Shown in pieces: positions 1 to 11,460 of a DNA stretch of 64,000 nt. Source of the DNA: Flectonema sp. DT1601 (lineage: Eukaryota > Euglenozoa > Diplonemea > Diplonemida > Diplonemidae). The stretch covers positions 755,501 to 819,500 of the forward strand of contig OZ025800.1 in the NCBI GenBank assembly GCA_964019425.1, in the 5' to 3' direction. A model generated the notes under the pieces. It saw nothing but the letters and a program-made list of their open reading frames with translations. It searched no databases and was not told the origin of the DNA. A program made the translations under genes and the position numbers. The stretch's first letter is position 1. Each line of letters opens with the position of its first letter.

Positions 1-890
1 GTTTCTAAGAAGGAACTATAGCGTATTGCGATTTTAATTACCTCATAGCTACCCGATAGTAATGTAGTGTCGGGGGTTTCTAGCTGCATTGTTCTGATTA
101 TGTATCCCTCAATTACGTTGTTGCTGAATCCAAAAAAATCGCCATATTCCTTCAGAAATGACAAGTTGCACTCTTTCATTGCGATCTCACAAAGAGAAGT
201 CGCATGTCCTTCAGGAATCTGATTGCCACACGACCCAGTCTGAAACAGAGATCCCATCGATGTCAATACCTCCGAAGAAATATCAGAATCACTAAGCAAA
301 ATATTAGATTGGCTAGCTCCATAAATCCACTCCGCAATGGGTTGTTGCACGGGATCGAACTTGAGCAATTTTCTTGATATAACCAAAGCAGGGATGGTAT
401 TTTGATCAGGTTTTTCTTGAACATTTACAGCAACAACAGCCTGTGCAGCTGACTGAAGGTAAGTACAAACATCGGAATTGTTTCGCGAAAATTCAAAATT
501 ATCCACCAAAACAGGTACGATATACCGAGCTGACACCAGTGTCGGGTTTAATAAGATTGAGGTTGGGGTTCTGTTATGGACTCTGATGTGTAGTTCAAGA
601 AGAACAGATAGGAATTGTTGTGTAAGTTGATTCTGAGGTTGTGAGTCTGATATTGTTTTAATATTAGTTACGAAATCATCGTTGAATGAATGGTTTAAAT
701 TCCCGCATTTAATTGCTTCACTCGCCTTACTTCTCAAGAATATCGCCGCCAATCCATAACCGTCAGCTATCATGGGAAGCAGTTGCCTTAGAACTTCACC
801 AGCATTTTGGATAAACATTTGCCGCAATGATTCTTCTGTTTCCCTGTTGGGCCCATTAGTCAATGATGCAACAGCTGCTGATGCCGCCAT
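1..890 (-). CDS. Unrecognised mostly helical protein, N-terminal part (runs off left edge)
   Basis: An open frame of about 296 codons starts at an ATG at 890 and is still open at base 3, so the C-terminus lies outside the window. The protein begins MAASAAVASLTNG and has long helix-like stretches rich in Leu, Ile, Ser and Asn, with no signal peptide, membrane segment or catalytic motif I can name. A pyrimidine-rich acceptor (cccctcag) ends at 909, 18 bases before the ATG, as in the neighbouring genes, which supports this start. It lies about 190 bases downstream of the 1084-1905 gene. An alpha-helical scaffold such as a HEAT/ARM-type protein is possible, but I do not assign a function. Confidence 0.7.
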   Translation of the reverse strand, partial: MAASAAVASLTNGPNRETEESLRQMFIQNAGEVLRQLLPMIADGYGLAAIFLRSKASEAIKCGNLNHSFNDDFVTNIKTISDSQPQNQLTQQFLSVLLELHIRVHNRTPTSILLNPTLVSARYIVPVLVDNFEFSRNNSDVCTYLQSAAQAVVAVNVQEKPDQNTIPALVISRKLLKFDPVQQPIAEWIYGASQSNILLSDSDISSEVLTSMGSLFQTGSCGNQIPEGHATSLCEIAMKECNLSFLKEYGDFFGFSNNVIEGYIIRTMQLETPDTTLLSGSYEVIKIAIRYSSFLE

Positions 891-1083
891 TTTATTTAAT
901 AGAGATATCTGAGGGGAAAAGAGGGTCTTAGTTGTTGAAAAAATAATAAACAACTTATTAGTTTTCATTGACCACTCAGTCAGTTTACAAGATACAATAT
1001 TGCTTGACTCTAAGCAAAGCATGAGAGAGGGGTACGAATATAATACAAAAAGATTTTGCTAATCTTCACCTTTTTTTTTTTAA

Positions 1084-1905
1084 TCAACCAAATGAATTGA
1101 GAAGCGCTTCGCTAGCAGCAGTTATTTGAGAAGTTTTCTTTTCGAGGTGTTTTTGACTTCGTTGCTGAAACCAATCATCCCATTCGTTTCGACACTCAAT
1201 TTCAAAATCAGATTTCGGAATTAGAAAATCTTCCGCTTCCCATTTCCTCCTCTGCGACTCCTGCTCCTCAGCATCCGCAGCTAACTCAGCTGCGCGTGCG
1301 TCAGTCTCTAGTTTTATTATATTTTTTAAAGCCGCTATTTTTGACTCTCTTCTTTTCAATCTTGTACTCCTTGCCTTTATCCGTTCTCTACAATCAGATA
1401 TCGCTGGAGCAATAGCAGAGTGAATACTTTCATAAGAGAGGATTTGACTCTCTTCGATTTGCATTCGTTTCATTATTTCACTAAATAATAAGTCTTCACG
1501 GAGCGTAATCCGTTCTCGAATGCGAGTACAACGGGAAGTAACTTTAGCGGCTTTGATTAAGAGCATTGTGAATAACAATTTCTTACGGAGTAGTCTACCA
1601 GCGTGAATCTCTAAAGAATTGAGTTGTTGTCGCTGTAATCTTTCATGATGAGAAATAGATATAAAAGTAGAACACGGATCCCTTGGTGACGGCGTAGTCA
1701 CTTCTTCTAAATTAAAGACCTCGTCTTCAACTGCCGATGAGAATCGATCGAATATTTCACATTTTGCTGACACTACTCCTTTAGAGTCCAGGTAACCACT
1801 TTTCTTAATAAAGACACTAAATGGTGACAACATATAAGCTGGTCCTTCTTCAGTAGTCATTTTAATTCCTCTCATTTCTCCTCTGAGCTCAGTAGAGGTT
1901 CCCAT
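1084..1905 (-). CDS. Coiled-coil protein of unknown function
   Basis: This frame gives 273 aa from the first in-frame ATG (1905; MGTSTELRG) to a stop at 1084. The frame is open farther upstream to about 2106, so an earlier exon or non-ATG extension cannot be excluded; an acceptor-like aataacag ends at 2043. The C-terminal two thirds is charged and helical, with a basic patch of the form RLKRRESKIAALKNI and then a Glu/Ala-rich helix. The same arrangement (RIRRRQRKIDALKNL followed by a charged helix) occurs in the 53282-54259 protein, so the two may be distant paralogues. No enzyme motif, membrane segment or known domain is visible. Function unknown. Confidence 0.6.
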   Translation of the reverse strand: MGTSTELRGEMRGIKMTTEEGPAYMLSPFSVFIKKSGYLDSKGVVSAKCEIFDRFSSAVEDEVFNLEEVTTPSPRDPCSTFISISHHERLQRQQLNSLEIHAGRLLRKKLLFTMLLIKAAKVTSRCTRIRERITLREDLLFSEIMKRMQIEESQILSYESIHSAIAPAISDCRERIKARSTRLKRRESKIAALKNIIKLETDARAAELAADAEEQESQRRKWEAEDFLIPKSDFEIECRNEWDDWFQQRSQKHLEKKTSQITAASEALLNSFG

Positions 1906-3858
1906 TGTTGGAGGTTTCGTTGTTGCCAGAACTGGAGCTGACCAACCTAATAACGTTCCGCTTTGTTTTGTAGCTGATGGTGTGCTCACAAACAAGACTG
2001 GTTCTGGGATTATGTGACTGTGGGTGATGTTGGATAAGATTTCTGTTATTGTCTTTGGTATAATTTTAAAATACACACCTTGTCGACATGATCCAACATG
2101 CAGCAAGTCTTCTACTTACCTGAATGGGAGGATCTCTTCTTATTTTCCAAATGTCGTGGCACTGCATCCAATCACTTCTTCGAAGTAACTGTCTACAGCA
2201 TTCTGCAGCAATTGGAGACTGTGCATTATGAATGTTTACACCAGCTGAAGAGTATCCTCCTTGCATTTCAAGTTGCAGTGCTATTCCTGAACACCAACTT
2301 TTCATTAGTGACTTTCCAACATCTAAATAAGTTGATTCGCATAAAGGGACAGGAGGTGGGAAACTGTATTTATGTGGCATGGTGTTTATATTTGTATTCC
2401 CTGCCTCAACCTGATGAAAGTAATTTAGAATGAATGGTTCACATGATATTATTTTGTGGCTTCTTGTTATGTTAACTAACAATCGGTTGAAATTCCTTTT
2501 ATTTTTTTTCGACGGAATTTTTACTTTCCTTGTTTCCATTTTCGTAAAAAGTTTCATTCTTTTTTTTTTTTTTTTTTTTTTTTTTTGTTGTTGTTTTTTT
2601 TTTTTTTCTTTTCCCTTGTCCTCATAATCTTCTTTTTCCTCCTTCCCACGAAAGAGACTTGACTCACGCGGAGTGTTTTTTTCTCTTCCTTTTATTTTTT
2701 TCTTTCTTTTTGTGATGTGGAAATAGCATCCTATCAGAGTGTTACCATCGAAGAATCGCTCCATCCCAACGACAATGGAGAGCGATAGCCGAGCTGTTAC
2801 TCTGCCGAAGAACATCGTCATTACTCGAAAACGGATTAAAAGGTGGGAAAAAAAGGGGGGGTAACTTGATACTAATATTAAATGGAAAGCAACTTGAAAC
2901 TGGCCAAAACGAGAATAGATTTCGGCCAAACCTGGTTGCAATTTAAGAAAATCAACAATTGGTATCGATAAAAAATCCCATATGTGCTGTCGAATATGGG
3001 GATTCGGGGGCCACGTACTACAGGTTGAGCGCCCAAGGGAGAGGGGGGGAAAAGAAGGGAAAAAAATAAGAAGTCAGCGACTACAGGAAATACATAACCG
3101 TATAGCTACAATATAAGGCTTTTTTCCCCCCCTCTCCCTTGTTTTTTCTTTTTTTTTTTTAAATTCTTTTTTGTTTCAGCTGGTAATTATCAGTACAAGG
3201 TAGCAAGTTCCGGAAAAAATAAACAATCAAGTTTATTAGCTGACCCAATTGAAGTGAAGACTTAAAAAAATTCTGAAAACTGAAAAAAGAAACGAAAACA
3301 ATTGAGAAAAAAATATTCTCAAAAAAAAAAAAAAAAAAAAAAAAAAAACATTTTGTTTGTTGCGAAAATTTTCAAAAAAAAAAAGTTACGAACCTGAGGT
3401 GCAACACTCGCACTAAACAAAAAAACTATAATTTTTTTTTCTTTTTTTTTTAAATTCACTTTCCCCTAATTGCGACAATACAATTACCGGCGGGAAGATT
3501 CTCGCAGTTCATGGGGTCAAGGAAACAAACTCGATAGAACATTCAAATAAATTCAAAAAAACAAAACACAACACATTGGCGTTCCACTGTAACGCAAAAA
3601 GCCAATTAGAGTCGTTGTTTTGAACTAAGTACTGCTCCGTAGAAACCTTTTATCAAATTGAGAGCTCATGGTGAGAAAAATGACAGCTACGGTACAGGTA
3701 CATTCATACATTTGTTTAGTACAGGGCTGTGTGAACCCTTTTTTTAAATTTTCCAAAATAGAATAGCAAAACGATGCAAACTGCAGTATGTCACACAAAG
3801 GTATAGAACCTAAGTTTGTGTGTGGAGTGATGGCTGAACACGAACGTCCCTCCATCAA
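1906..3858. other. Gene-free stretch with repeat copy and homopolymers
   Basis: No credible gene. It holds a long poly-T tract near 2560-2610, a poly-A tract near 3320-3350, a copy of repeat family A (2861-3034), and purine- or pyrimidine-skewed low-complexity DNA. The open frame on the minus strand around 2066-2941 is produced by the Lys-coding poly-T tract and the repeat and is not a gene. Confidence 0.7.
2861..3034 (+). repeat. Interspersed repeat family A, copy 1
   Basis: About 174 bases starting gtaacttgatactaatatta after a run of G and ending in caggttgagcgccc. It aligns almost gap-free with copies at 8231-8405 (opposite strand) and 31926-32092. The three copies share the blocks aatggaaagcaacttgaaac, ggccaaacctggttgcaat and gattcgggggccacgtacta. 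All copies are flanked by G-rich runs. No family can be named; it could be a short non-autonomous transposon or SINE-like element. Confidence 0.85.
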
Positions 3859-4653
3859 TTACGACGGTGAATCATCCTCGAGAGGAGTTAAATCAAGAGT
3901 TGGTTTGGCATCACAAGGCCGTATGAACATTGTAAAAATATTCATTCCTGTACGCCGATACGATGATTTCGCGGTAAATCTCACATTGTGAACACCTTTC
4001 GTAACCCGCTTATGATATAACCGATACCACTTTATTAAATCACACCGAGTGATTGAATTACAACCTATAATACGAGAGTAAGAATTATTCGTAATAACTC
4101 TTTGATATTCAGGTCCAAGACATAATGGATTGTCTTGATGAACAGCTATAATTAAATCAGAGTCTTCCTCACATGTAATTCCGATGGATTCTTCTTGTCT
4201 GAACATCTGAGGACCTCGAAGATGAGCAAATGTCGATAAGATACAATCATCTTTCAAAGAGTAGTAGTGGGCGCAGTCTTCACCTTCTTGATTTTCAGAT
4301 GTGTGGAGTCTGATCTTTACCATGTCACTGGCTTGTAATTTAGTCGTAGCGATAGTCACGCCAGCTATTATCCAATCATCTGAATCTAAACGAAAGACTG
4401 ATCTGTATTGAGTTCTTGGAAGCATTGCAGGGCTAATGCTACTTTGTTCTGTTGTGTTGGTATCAATTGGGAGTATTTCTGATTCTTGAGGAGGATCTAT
4501 TTGGAGTGACTCTTTTACTTCTGACTGCTGTTGTACTTTCACAACTTCTTCAGATTTTATTTCTGCAGTCTCCTTGACAGGAGGTGCCTGTAGCCTCTTC
4601 TCTGGCTTCACTCTACTCCGCGGCTTCTCTTCTGAACTGCCACATCCTCCCAT
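3859..4653 (-). CDS. Putative N-myristoylated membrane-associated protein, family unknown
   Basis: A single-exon 264-aa protein beginning MGGCGSSEEK. Gly2 with Ser at position 6 fits an N-myristoylation site and Cys4 is a likely palmitoylation site, so attachment to a membrane surface is inferred. Residues 10-75 are charged and low-complexity (Glu, Lys, Gln, Val). From about 80 to 250 there is a folded-looking domain containing DDWIIAGVTIATTKL, a Cys pair, and near the end a basic segment WYRLYHKRVTKGVHNVRF. I do not recognise the fold. An acceptor-like ccccccag lies 5 bases before the ATG. The tail is acidic (LEDDSPS). No introns are needed. Confidence 0.75.
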   Translation of the reverse strand: MGGCGSSEEKPRSRVKPEKRLQAPPVKETAEIKSEEVVKVQQQSEVKESLQIDPPQESEILPIDTNTTEQSSISPAMLPRTQYRSVFRLDSDDWIIAGVTIATTKLQASDMVKIRLHTSENQEGEDCAHYYSLKDDCILSTFAHLRGPQMFRQEESIGITCEEDSDLIIAVHQDNPLCLGPEYQRVITNNSYSRIIGCNSITRCDLIKWYRLYHKRVTKGVHNVRFTAKSSYRRTGMNIFTMFIRPCDAKPTLDLTPLEDDSPS

Positions 4654-5100
4654 GCCACCTGGGGGGCAGCACGACGTTTTCTAAGGGGGGAGGGATACCT
4701 GTAAACAACAGAATGATTACACATTTCAAAAAAAGAAAAGAAATTCAAACCAATGCCGTGTATAAGGTCTCATTGCTTAGAAAAGAAGTAATATAAAAAA
4801 TTAAGTAAATGACACTATACTGACTTGCTTAATTCAACAAAGAACTAAACGACTGACTCAAAGTCAGATGATACGAATGACTTATTATCGGATTCTAACA
4901 AACTTAAGGAGAACGAATAGAGGGAAAAGAAAAAAAGAAATTCTAAAGTGTAGTTAACGGAGACTTTGATACAATATAAAAAGAGTCTTCTTAGTGTGAA
5001 AGATCTACGTTGGATAATTATACAAACAGGTGACCGAGATGCGTTAATGATCGCGTACAAGTATTTATCGGAAAGTGAAAATCACTCAAACAGATACCTG
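4654..5100. other. Intergenic, nothing recognised
   Basis: AT-rich spacer between the two neighbouring minus-strand genes. It contains a short G run near 4685 and purine-rich stretches near 4920. I see no gene, repeat copy or structured RNA in it. Confidence 0.6.
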
Positions 5101-6366
5101 CTACAATAACGAAACCCGACCACCACCTCCATAAGGAGAGTCAGAACGGGATCGCGAACGGGGTTGAGCAAATGGCATTGGAGGTGCATGCGGTCTGCTG
5201 CCACTCTCGAATAAGGCTGTAGTATTTTAGTTTATTTTAGTTCATTCTTTTCGGTTTTGGCAATTTTTGCAAAAAAAAGTAAGCATTTCGTAGGTCTCCA
5301 GAAAAAAATCAAAAAACAGAATTTATAAAAACATACCGAGCTGTTCAGCATTCATCCCTGGTTTCATCATGTTATCAAGTGAGGTCGAGTACTCGTTCCA
5401 AAATAGGTTTTGTGCTTCTTGACGAACATCATCTCTCTTTAAGGTAGCATCCTTATCATATGATATGTATGGGTAATTACCATCAGCAGCATAAGAAGGT
5501 TCATTGTCATCAAGACCAGCAAGAATAGAATCAACTTCTGGATCCCTGGCAGCAATAACTGCCCTGTCGAATTCGGTATTGAAATGTCTCCAGAACTCAT
5601 CTCTAATCTGTTGTTGCATGACACCAATTCCACCGCTTGCTAAAGGAGCTTCTTCACCTCCAGGGATTGGGAAACCTAATCCCGCAGCGTGACTATACTC
5701 TCGGGATATTTCAGGGTACTCTCGAGATCGTTCCGCCAGCACCCTTTCTGCAAGTAGTCGAGAGTGGGCCTCTGAACGAATACCCGTCGGGTTCGTCACA
5801 CCAGCAGCCATCTGATTTGCAACAGTTTCTGCATCAGCATAAGTACCAATCCCAGCAGAGTTGTGACTGTTGAAGGGGCGAGGAGGAGAGACTGGTGCCG
5901 CTTGAATAGAGGTGTTGTTAATAATTCGCTGCGGGCCACGAGACACAAAACTCTCTTGCTGAGGTAGTAGTTGATGTTGAGGTAGAGGAGAAGTTGCTAC
6001 AGCAACATGATTGCCGCCACCACCTCCACCACTACCTGGTTGTTCAAAGAACTCAGGAGGATCAGTTTGAATTGCCGCATCCGCAGGAAACGTAGTCTGA
6101 GCCATCGCGTGCGAGTGATTAGGAGGTGCTGGTTCTTCATAACTTGTACCTACTCCCATCCCGCTTCTCATCCCAGGAAAGTTTGATCCGACTCCGTAAG
6201 AAGCCATCCCACCCCCTGGTGCTCCACCTATTCCACTGTTTCTGGTAGCGATTAATCTAAGTTGTTCTATTACTTTATCTTTCAATGCAGGTTCTAGTCT
6301 CCTTAGTACAGGATGATTAACTACATTGGTTGGTAGGTGTCTGTCAAGGGATTGACCTTCATACAT
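5101..6366 (-). CDS. Gly/Pro-rich largely disordered protein, two exons
   Basis: Exon 1 is 6366-5337 and exon 2 is 5216-5101, joined across a 120-base intron (GTATGT donor, ctacag acceptor with aactaaaa upstream); the frame joins exactly and gives 381 aa. The first 45 residues look helical (HPVLRRLEPALKDKVIEQLR). Residues about 45-200 are Gly/Pro/Ser-rich with a run of seven Gly. A more ordered stretch around 200-340 contains EFWRHFNTEFDRAVIAARD and LFWNEYSTSLDNMM. Exon 2 adds a Pro/Arg/Ser tail with alternating RSRSRSDS, an SR-like motif that suggests phosphorylation or RNA-linked work, though this is only inference. An acceptor (attcacag) lies about 36 bases before the ATG. Family unknown. 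Confidence 0.75.
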
Positions 6367-6820
6367 ATTTTATGGTAATGGTTGCTATTACCTTATCTGA
6401 TTCTGTGAATTAAGGATGGAAATAAAATTAAAATACTAGGTGCTGAGCAGTCCTCTCGTTCAAAACAGATGATAGCATATTCAGTCGTCTCTGTTGTCGA
6501 AAAAGAAGTACAATTTTAAGAAAAATGACTACGCATAGGCGTCAGTCAGGTCACAGTTTTTTTTTTTTTTTTTGTTGTTGTTGTTATATTTTTTCAGATT
6601 ATTAAAAAATAACAAATAATTTTTTATTTATTTTTTTTTTTCTTGCTGCCTTGAAGCCTTGGAAGAAGGTCCACGTTCAAAAAAAAAAATTATAAAAAAA
6701 AAAAATAAAAAAAAGAGGGAAAAGAGGGAAATAAAAAAAAAACGAAAATGAGAATGCGCAAAATTAGTTGTGTGTGCCTTAACTATGAGCAGAGATTTCA
6801 TGCCTGGATCCGTCGTTAAG

Positions 6821-6840
6821 ACCAGCGCGGCTGGTTTTTT
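6821..6840 (+). other. Short GC hairpin followed by T-run
   Basis: accagc-gcg-gctggt forms a 6-bp stem with a 3-base loop, directly followed by six T. In bacteria this would read as an intrinsic terminator; here it could end a Pol III transcript or be chance. I cannot find a recognisable small RNA immediately upstream. Confidence 0.35.
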
Positions 6841-8108
6841 GTTGTCCTAGAAATCAATGCACAATCGCGACATGTAGCCTTTGCGAATATTCACCAGTTA
6901 CAAACTTTAGTAGTACCGAAGAGTTTGGTTAGACCATGCATAGCAGAAGGGTTTAATAACACATCGTTAGCACACACTATATAGAAAGAATCCATTCCAT
7001 TTCTGGGAATACATACGGGGAAAAGGAACGATTTCTTTGTATTTTTTTTTTTTTTTTTTTCATTCGTTTTTTCAAAAAGAAATTCTGTTTTAGTTTTAAG
7101 TTTTTTGCATAGCTTGCGTCACTCAGTCTGGCAAACACACTTGAATAAAAATAACTGCGGTAAAAAAACCTCCTGTGAAGAAAGGTGAAAGCTAGCAAGT
7201 AGCAGCTTTGTGAAAATGTCAGCAAGCTCTTAAGATCAACACAGCTCGGTATAACAAGAGATAATTCGTCTCCAGTCAAAAAAACGGAATAAACAGGGGT
7301 AGGAGACTTCCTAGTCAGCAAAAAGAAAAGGAATAAAAAAAATAGCAAAGAAAAAAATAATAATTTTTTTAAAAAAAAAAGGGAAAAAAAATTAGTTTTT
7401 TTAACAAAAGCACGATTGACATCCTGCAAATCCGCAAAAACGCTAATTCCCAACGGATCATGTTCGGGGACCACACCGTTGCGTGATGTGCAAGTGGAGT
7501 TAACTTCCGTGCCTTTGCTAGCGAAAAAGGTACAAATACAAACCCGTATATAAGTTAATATACAGCTGCGCTCTTTGAAGGGATCACCATTACAATCCAG
7601 CAAAGTTCAGAACAGAAAGCGAAATAATATACGCACTTTACAATAGCACATAGAGTACAACTCCATTGCTTGTGTAAAGGTACCGGTTTTCATTTTTTTT
7701 TTTCAACATCTCTCCTTCTAGAGGAAGCATTACATTACGCACAACAAATTAGGTTCTCTCTTTTTTAAAAAAAAATTTTTTTGTGTTTCCTATTATTTCT
7801 TTTTTTTTGCGACCTAGATAACTTTTTTCCTTCCTATTTTTTTTTTTTTTTTTTTTCCAAATTTCGTTATTTATTTGTTCATTTTCTTATTTTATTTTAT
7901 TTATTTTTTTTTTTTCAAACAACTTAACCCGCTATTCTTCTTCCCCTTTATTTTTTGCTTCTTCTTTTTTTTTTCTTTCTTTTGTTTATTAGTGACCAAC
8001 AGTCACTAGGAAGAATTTCATCCCTAAGACTGGAACTTTTTAACCCCCCCTCCCCTTACTACGCTGCCGCTGACAGTCAAGATTGTCGGATAAATTGTTG
8101 TTCCTTTT

Positions 8109-8447
8109 GAGCTTGAAAATACAGTATCAAATTACCCCCTTTAGTTGATAATGTAGTAACAATATAATATTTATTTGCTTTTGAAGTGTGAAGGAATACT
8201 ATTTTAAGCTGTAACGGGCTACAGATGCATGGGGCGCTCAACCTGTAGTACGTGGCCCCCGAATCCCCATATTCGACAGCACATGTGAGATTTTTTATCG
8301 ATACCAATTGTTGATTTTCTTAAATTGCAACCAGATTTGGCCGAATCTTATTCTGGTTTTAGCCAGTTTCAAGTTGCTTTCCATTTAATATTAGTATCAA
8401 GTTACCCCCCCTCAGAGCTTGATAATACAGTATCAAATTTACCCTCC
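8109..8447 (-). repeat. Direct repeats flanking repeat A copy 2
   Basis: A sequence of about 30 bases (plus strand gagcttgaaaatacagtatc continuing into aaattaccccc) at 8109-8139 recurs in the same orientation as gagcttgataatacagtatc at 8415-8447. The two copies bracket the family A copy at 8231-8405. The repeat resembles the outer end of family A itself (G run, then TAAYTTGATACT), so the element may have a nested or tandem end structure. Confidence 0.7.
8231..8405 (-). repeat. Interspersed repeat family A, copy 2
   Basis: Reverse-complement copy of the family at 2861-3034, running from ggggcgctcaacctg at the left to aagttac before a C run at the right. It is nearly full length, with scattered substitutions compared with copy 1. 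It sits within the 20-bp inverted-repeat segment and between the two direct repeats. Confidence 0.85.
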
Positions 8448-9357
8448 CTCACCATTCCTATCCCCTTTCTGTTTCCTTTTTTTTTTTTTTTTTTTTGTTT
8501 GCACCCTGCATTTTTTTTCGGAGAATAATGAAATCCAGTAATACGATGGATAAAACCCTACATTATAGAGCTTCAAATGTTTTAAAAAAAGAAAAAAAAG
8601 AGGAGGGGAATCTGGATTGGGGAAGGGAGAGGGAAGGGGAAGATTTGCCAAGTGCAATAGTTATGAACCTATAAAATCGGACAAGAACGTCTAAAATACA
8701 AAATAAAAAGAAACTTCGGCAGAATGTCGTGCCTGAGTTCCTAAGCTTGGCAAACAAAGAAGCTATAATGCGCGATGAGTCATAGAGAGACAAAATACAT
8801 CAGACACAGTTACTTTATCTTGGTGTCAATCATTCCGCTCTCTAACCTTCTTCATTTTAATTTCTACAATCCAAATGCCAATATGAAGAGAAATATATTA
8901 TTATTCTTTTTTTTTTTTTTTTTTTTTTTTCGTTTTATTTACTTCGTCTTTTTCTCAAATTCTTTTTTTTTTCTCCACACCATTCTTTATTTTTTTTTTA
9001 AATAATTCCTTGTCTGGGTAAACCCGCCATTGATACTTTCCTTCGAAGTCTCACACACCAAAAGGAAAACTAAAAGAACTGGTCCTAAACCGTCAGCGGC
9101 AGCGTAGTTCACGATTGCAAAAATAAAATGCCACACGGCCACGTGAACATAATAAGCCAATCATACACATGATTAATCACAACTAGTCTGATGAACCAAT
9201 GTGGTCAAGGTACGAGGGGAGGGGGCGACCCTGTAAATATCCATACGGCCGAGTGCGCCCAACTGCCTTAACTTCTTGACTTCGCGACTTGCTGTCATAA
9301 ATATAGGTTAGTCCAGATACAGTATCCTTTGGGGACGACGGGAAATAAAAACACGGG

Positions 9358-9373
9358 GTGAACTATAGTTCAC
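9358..9373. other. 16-bp perfect palindrome
   Basis: gtgaactatagttcac is its own reverse complement. It lies in non-coding DNA 250 bases to the right of the inverted-repeat segment, so it could be a protein-binding site or chance. No neighbouring gene starts here. Confidence 0.4.
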
Positions 9374-11102
9374 TCCCAGCATGTAAATCAGATTTAACGA
9401 AGCGCCACTTTTAACCTATTTCCCGCTGCTGTTTTCCCAGTTTTTTCTCAGTTTATGACCTTCTGCAGAGACATGAGGAAAAAATAATCCCCATAGACCC
9501 CCCCACGTGGCGAACGCAAAAGCTAAAATACGAAATAAGAGAAAAGAGAAAATACTAATCAACTGCGTGATACGAAATTAATGAAAACAGATAAGCAAGC
9601 GATGATGTACAAGAGAATGATTGATAAGAACTGTTTTAGATTATCTTAACATCTGAGTAACTATATCAGATAACAGTATGGTGATTTAGTCTGTGTCATG
9701 TTCTCGGTGTAGAAATCACCCCCTAGTTAGCAAGTCTAGAGTGCACTTACCTTTTGATTGTGTTCGTAATAAAGAAAGTTTTATCACTGTCATTAGACTT
9801 CGTAGCGCACTACTAGTGGAGCACTCTTCTACAATGAATGTAGAAAGTTTGTAGAAAATAGTAATTGGATCTGGTGTTGACCAAGGGGGGGTGATGGCCT
9901 GGCAATGTAGATACAGTAATAAACTTTATAATACTAAAATAAGTAATAAAGTTAAAACCGTATTGTATCAAAGCTAAGCATTTTATAAATATTGTAGAAG
10001 ACGGTACATTATAACCAACGTTGCAAACTAATCTACACACATGTCTCTTTTTCCGCGTTGCCATTGACCGGTGGACTTGAAAAGAGAACGACGTTTAACC
10101 CTTACAGGAACAATTTTTTTGATTTTATTTTATTTTTTTTTGATTTTAACTTTCCAATCTTCAATGATTTTTTTCTATTTTCTTTTTTTTTTTTTTTTTT
10201 GCCACAACCACAAAAAGACGTCAGGAGGGAAATACGGATCCGTATGCCCAACTTTTAAAACGAACTTAGTCTCGGAACACACACAGGTAACCAACATTGA
10301 TTTGTTTATCGTGCGTAAGGATTCCGGCCTTGCTGAGAACCACGAGAATCGGTTGTCCCGTTTCTCCCAATAAATGCAAAGAAAAGAAGGTTTTTTAACA
10401 TAAATAATATTTAAAAAAAAAAAAAAAAAAAAAAATTGGTTTTTTACCTCTTACATTTTAGGGTTTAAAAAAAGGGGGAGAAAGCTGTTTGATTATTCTC
10501 ATTAAAGGCGAAAGGGTATTTTGCGGCGTGGGAATGTCGCCACACCTGGGAATCGGGAAATGTTTTCGTCAAGAGTAGCAAAGAAAACTTGAAGCGGAAA
10601 CGAGGAACAGTAAAAAGAAAACAAAATAAATTTAATAAAATACTTAAAGAAGAAAAGGTACCAAAAATTGATTAGGCACTGCTTGTCGCAACTGCATCAC
10701 TGACGAAAGCTTTCCCCTTCCTATTTTTTCCCTTGTTGAGTGGCACGAAACTTTTACCTAGTGAAAACATCCAAAGAACTACCTTGAAAAAAAGTGGAAG
10801 AAAAAAGAAAACCGAATTGGCTGATAGAGATGCGCAATTTGGATCTTTTCCGCCCCTTCCCTTTTTTTTTTTGTTGCTGTTGTTAGCGGAATGATCAACA
10901 AAAGAATCCCGCAGATGCAACAGGTGTTGGTTTTCGACCAAATATGGCATCCGCTGTCAAATTATGTTATTATTGTCTCGTCTGAGGACTTCAAGCAATT
11001 CCCGCTTTGAAGAATGAGAAGTGGAAGTGACAACAATCAGCAAAAAAACAGTTCGGGAAAAAAAGCACCTTTTCTTAAACGATACGAAGATTTATCAAAG
11101 GG

Positions 11103-11130
11103 TAGTTTAGTTTAGTTTAGTTTAGTTCAG
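11103..11130. repeat. (AGTTT)n microsatellite
   Basis: Five near-perfect units of tagtt ending in tagttcag. Similar short tagttt runs occur elsewhere, for instance in the intron acceptor region of the 5101-6366 gene. Confidence 0.8.
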
Positions 11131-11460
11131 TCAAAGGGTAGTTTCATGAAAGACCCACAACACCAACAATAATTAGAAATTTAAAAAAAGCAAAAAAAAG
11201 AATTGGCTTTATCTTCAACTATACAGAAAATAATGATATAACAAACTATGATTTTTTGTTTGTGCACGAAACCGTGAACCGATTTAAACTGATAAAGCTA
11301 AAGGAGGTTTACGTGTGCTGCCAACATTCTTTTTCGTTCTTACAATACTTGTTAAATGCAAAAAAAAAAAATTAAAAAAAACAAGGGCATACCCTAACAA
11401 GTGGTAAAGAAGCGGGAAAACGAGAAAAAAGAGTTTTTTTTTTTTTTTTTTTTACTTTGC

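Larger units (their letters stand above)
8058..9108. repeat. Segment bounded by 20-bp inverted repeat
   Basis: The left arm actacgctgccgctgacagt (8058-8077) recurs inverted at 9089-9108 with one mismatch (19 of 20). The arms are GC-rich in an AT-rich region. The 1.05-kb interior carries the repeat A copy and its flanking direct repeats but no transposase-like frame. It may be a non-autonomous DNA element or simply two inverted copies of another repeat. Confidence 0.5.

Noticed and set aside
2098-2433. Plus-strand 111-codon frame
   Set aside because: No similarity to anything known, overlaps the antisense of the minus-strand gene start region, and opposes the one-way gene order.
2066-2941. 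Minus-strand open frame of 291 codons with a long Lys run
   Set aside because: Made by the poly-T tract near 2560-2610 and the non-coding repeat A; no domain, no acceptor before a start.
8775-9005. Plus-strand frame rich in Phe
   Set aside because: Phe runs are poly-T tracts; low complexity.
10672-10950. Minus-strand 92-codon frame
   Set aside because: Short, low-complexity, no recognisable domain; in a repeat-rich spacer.
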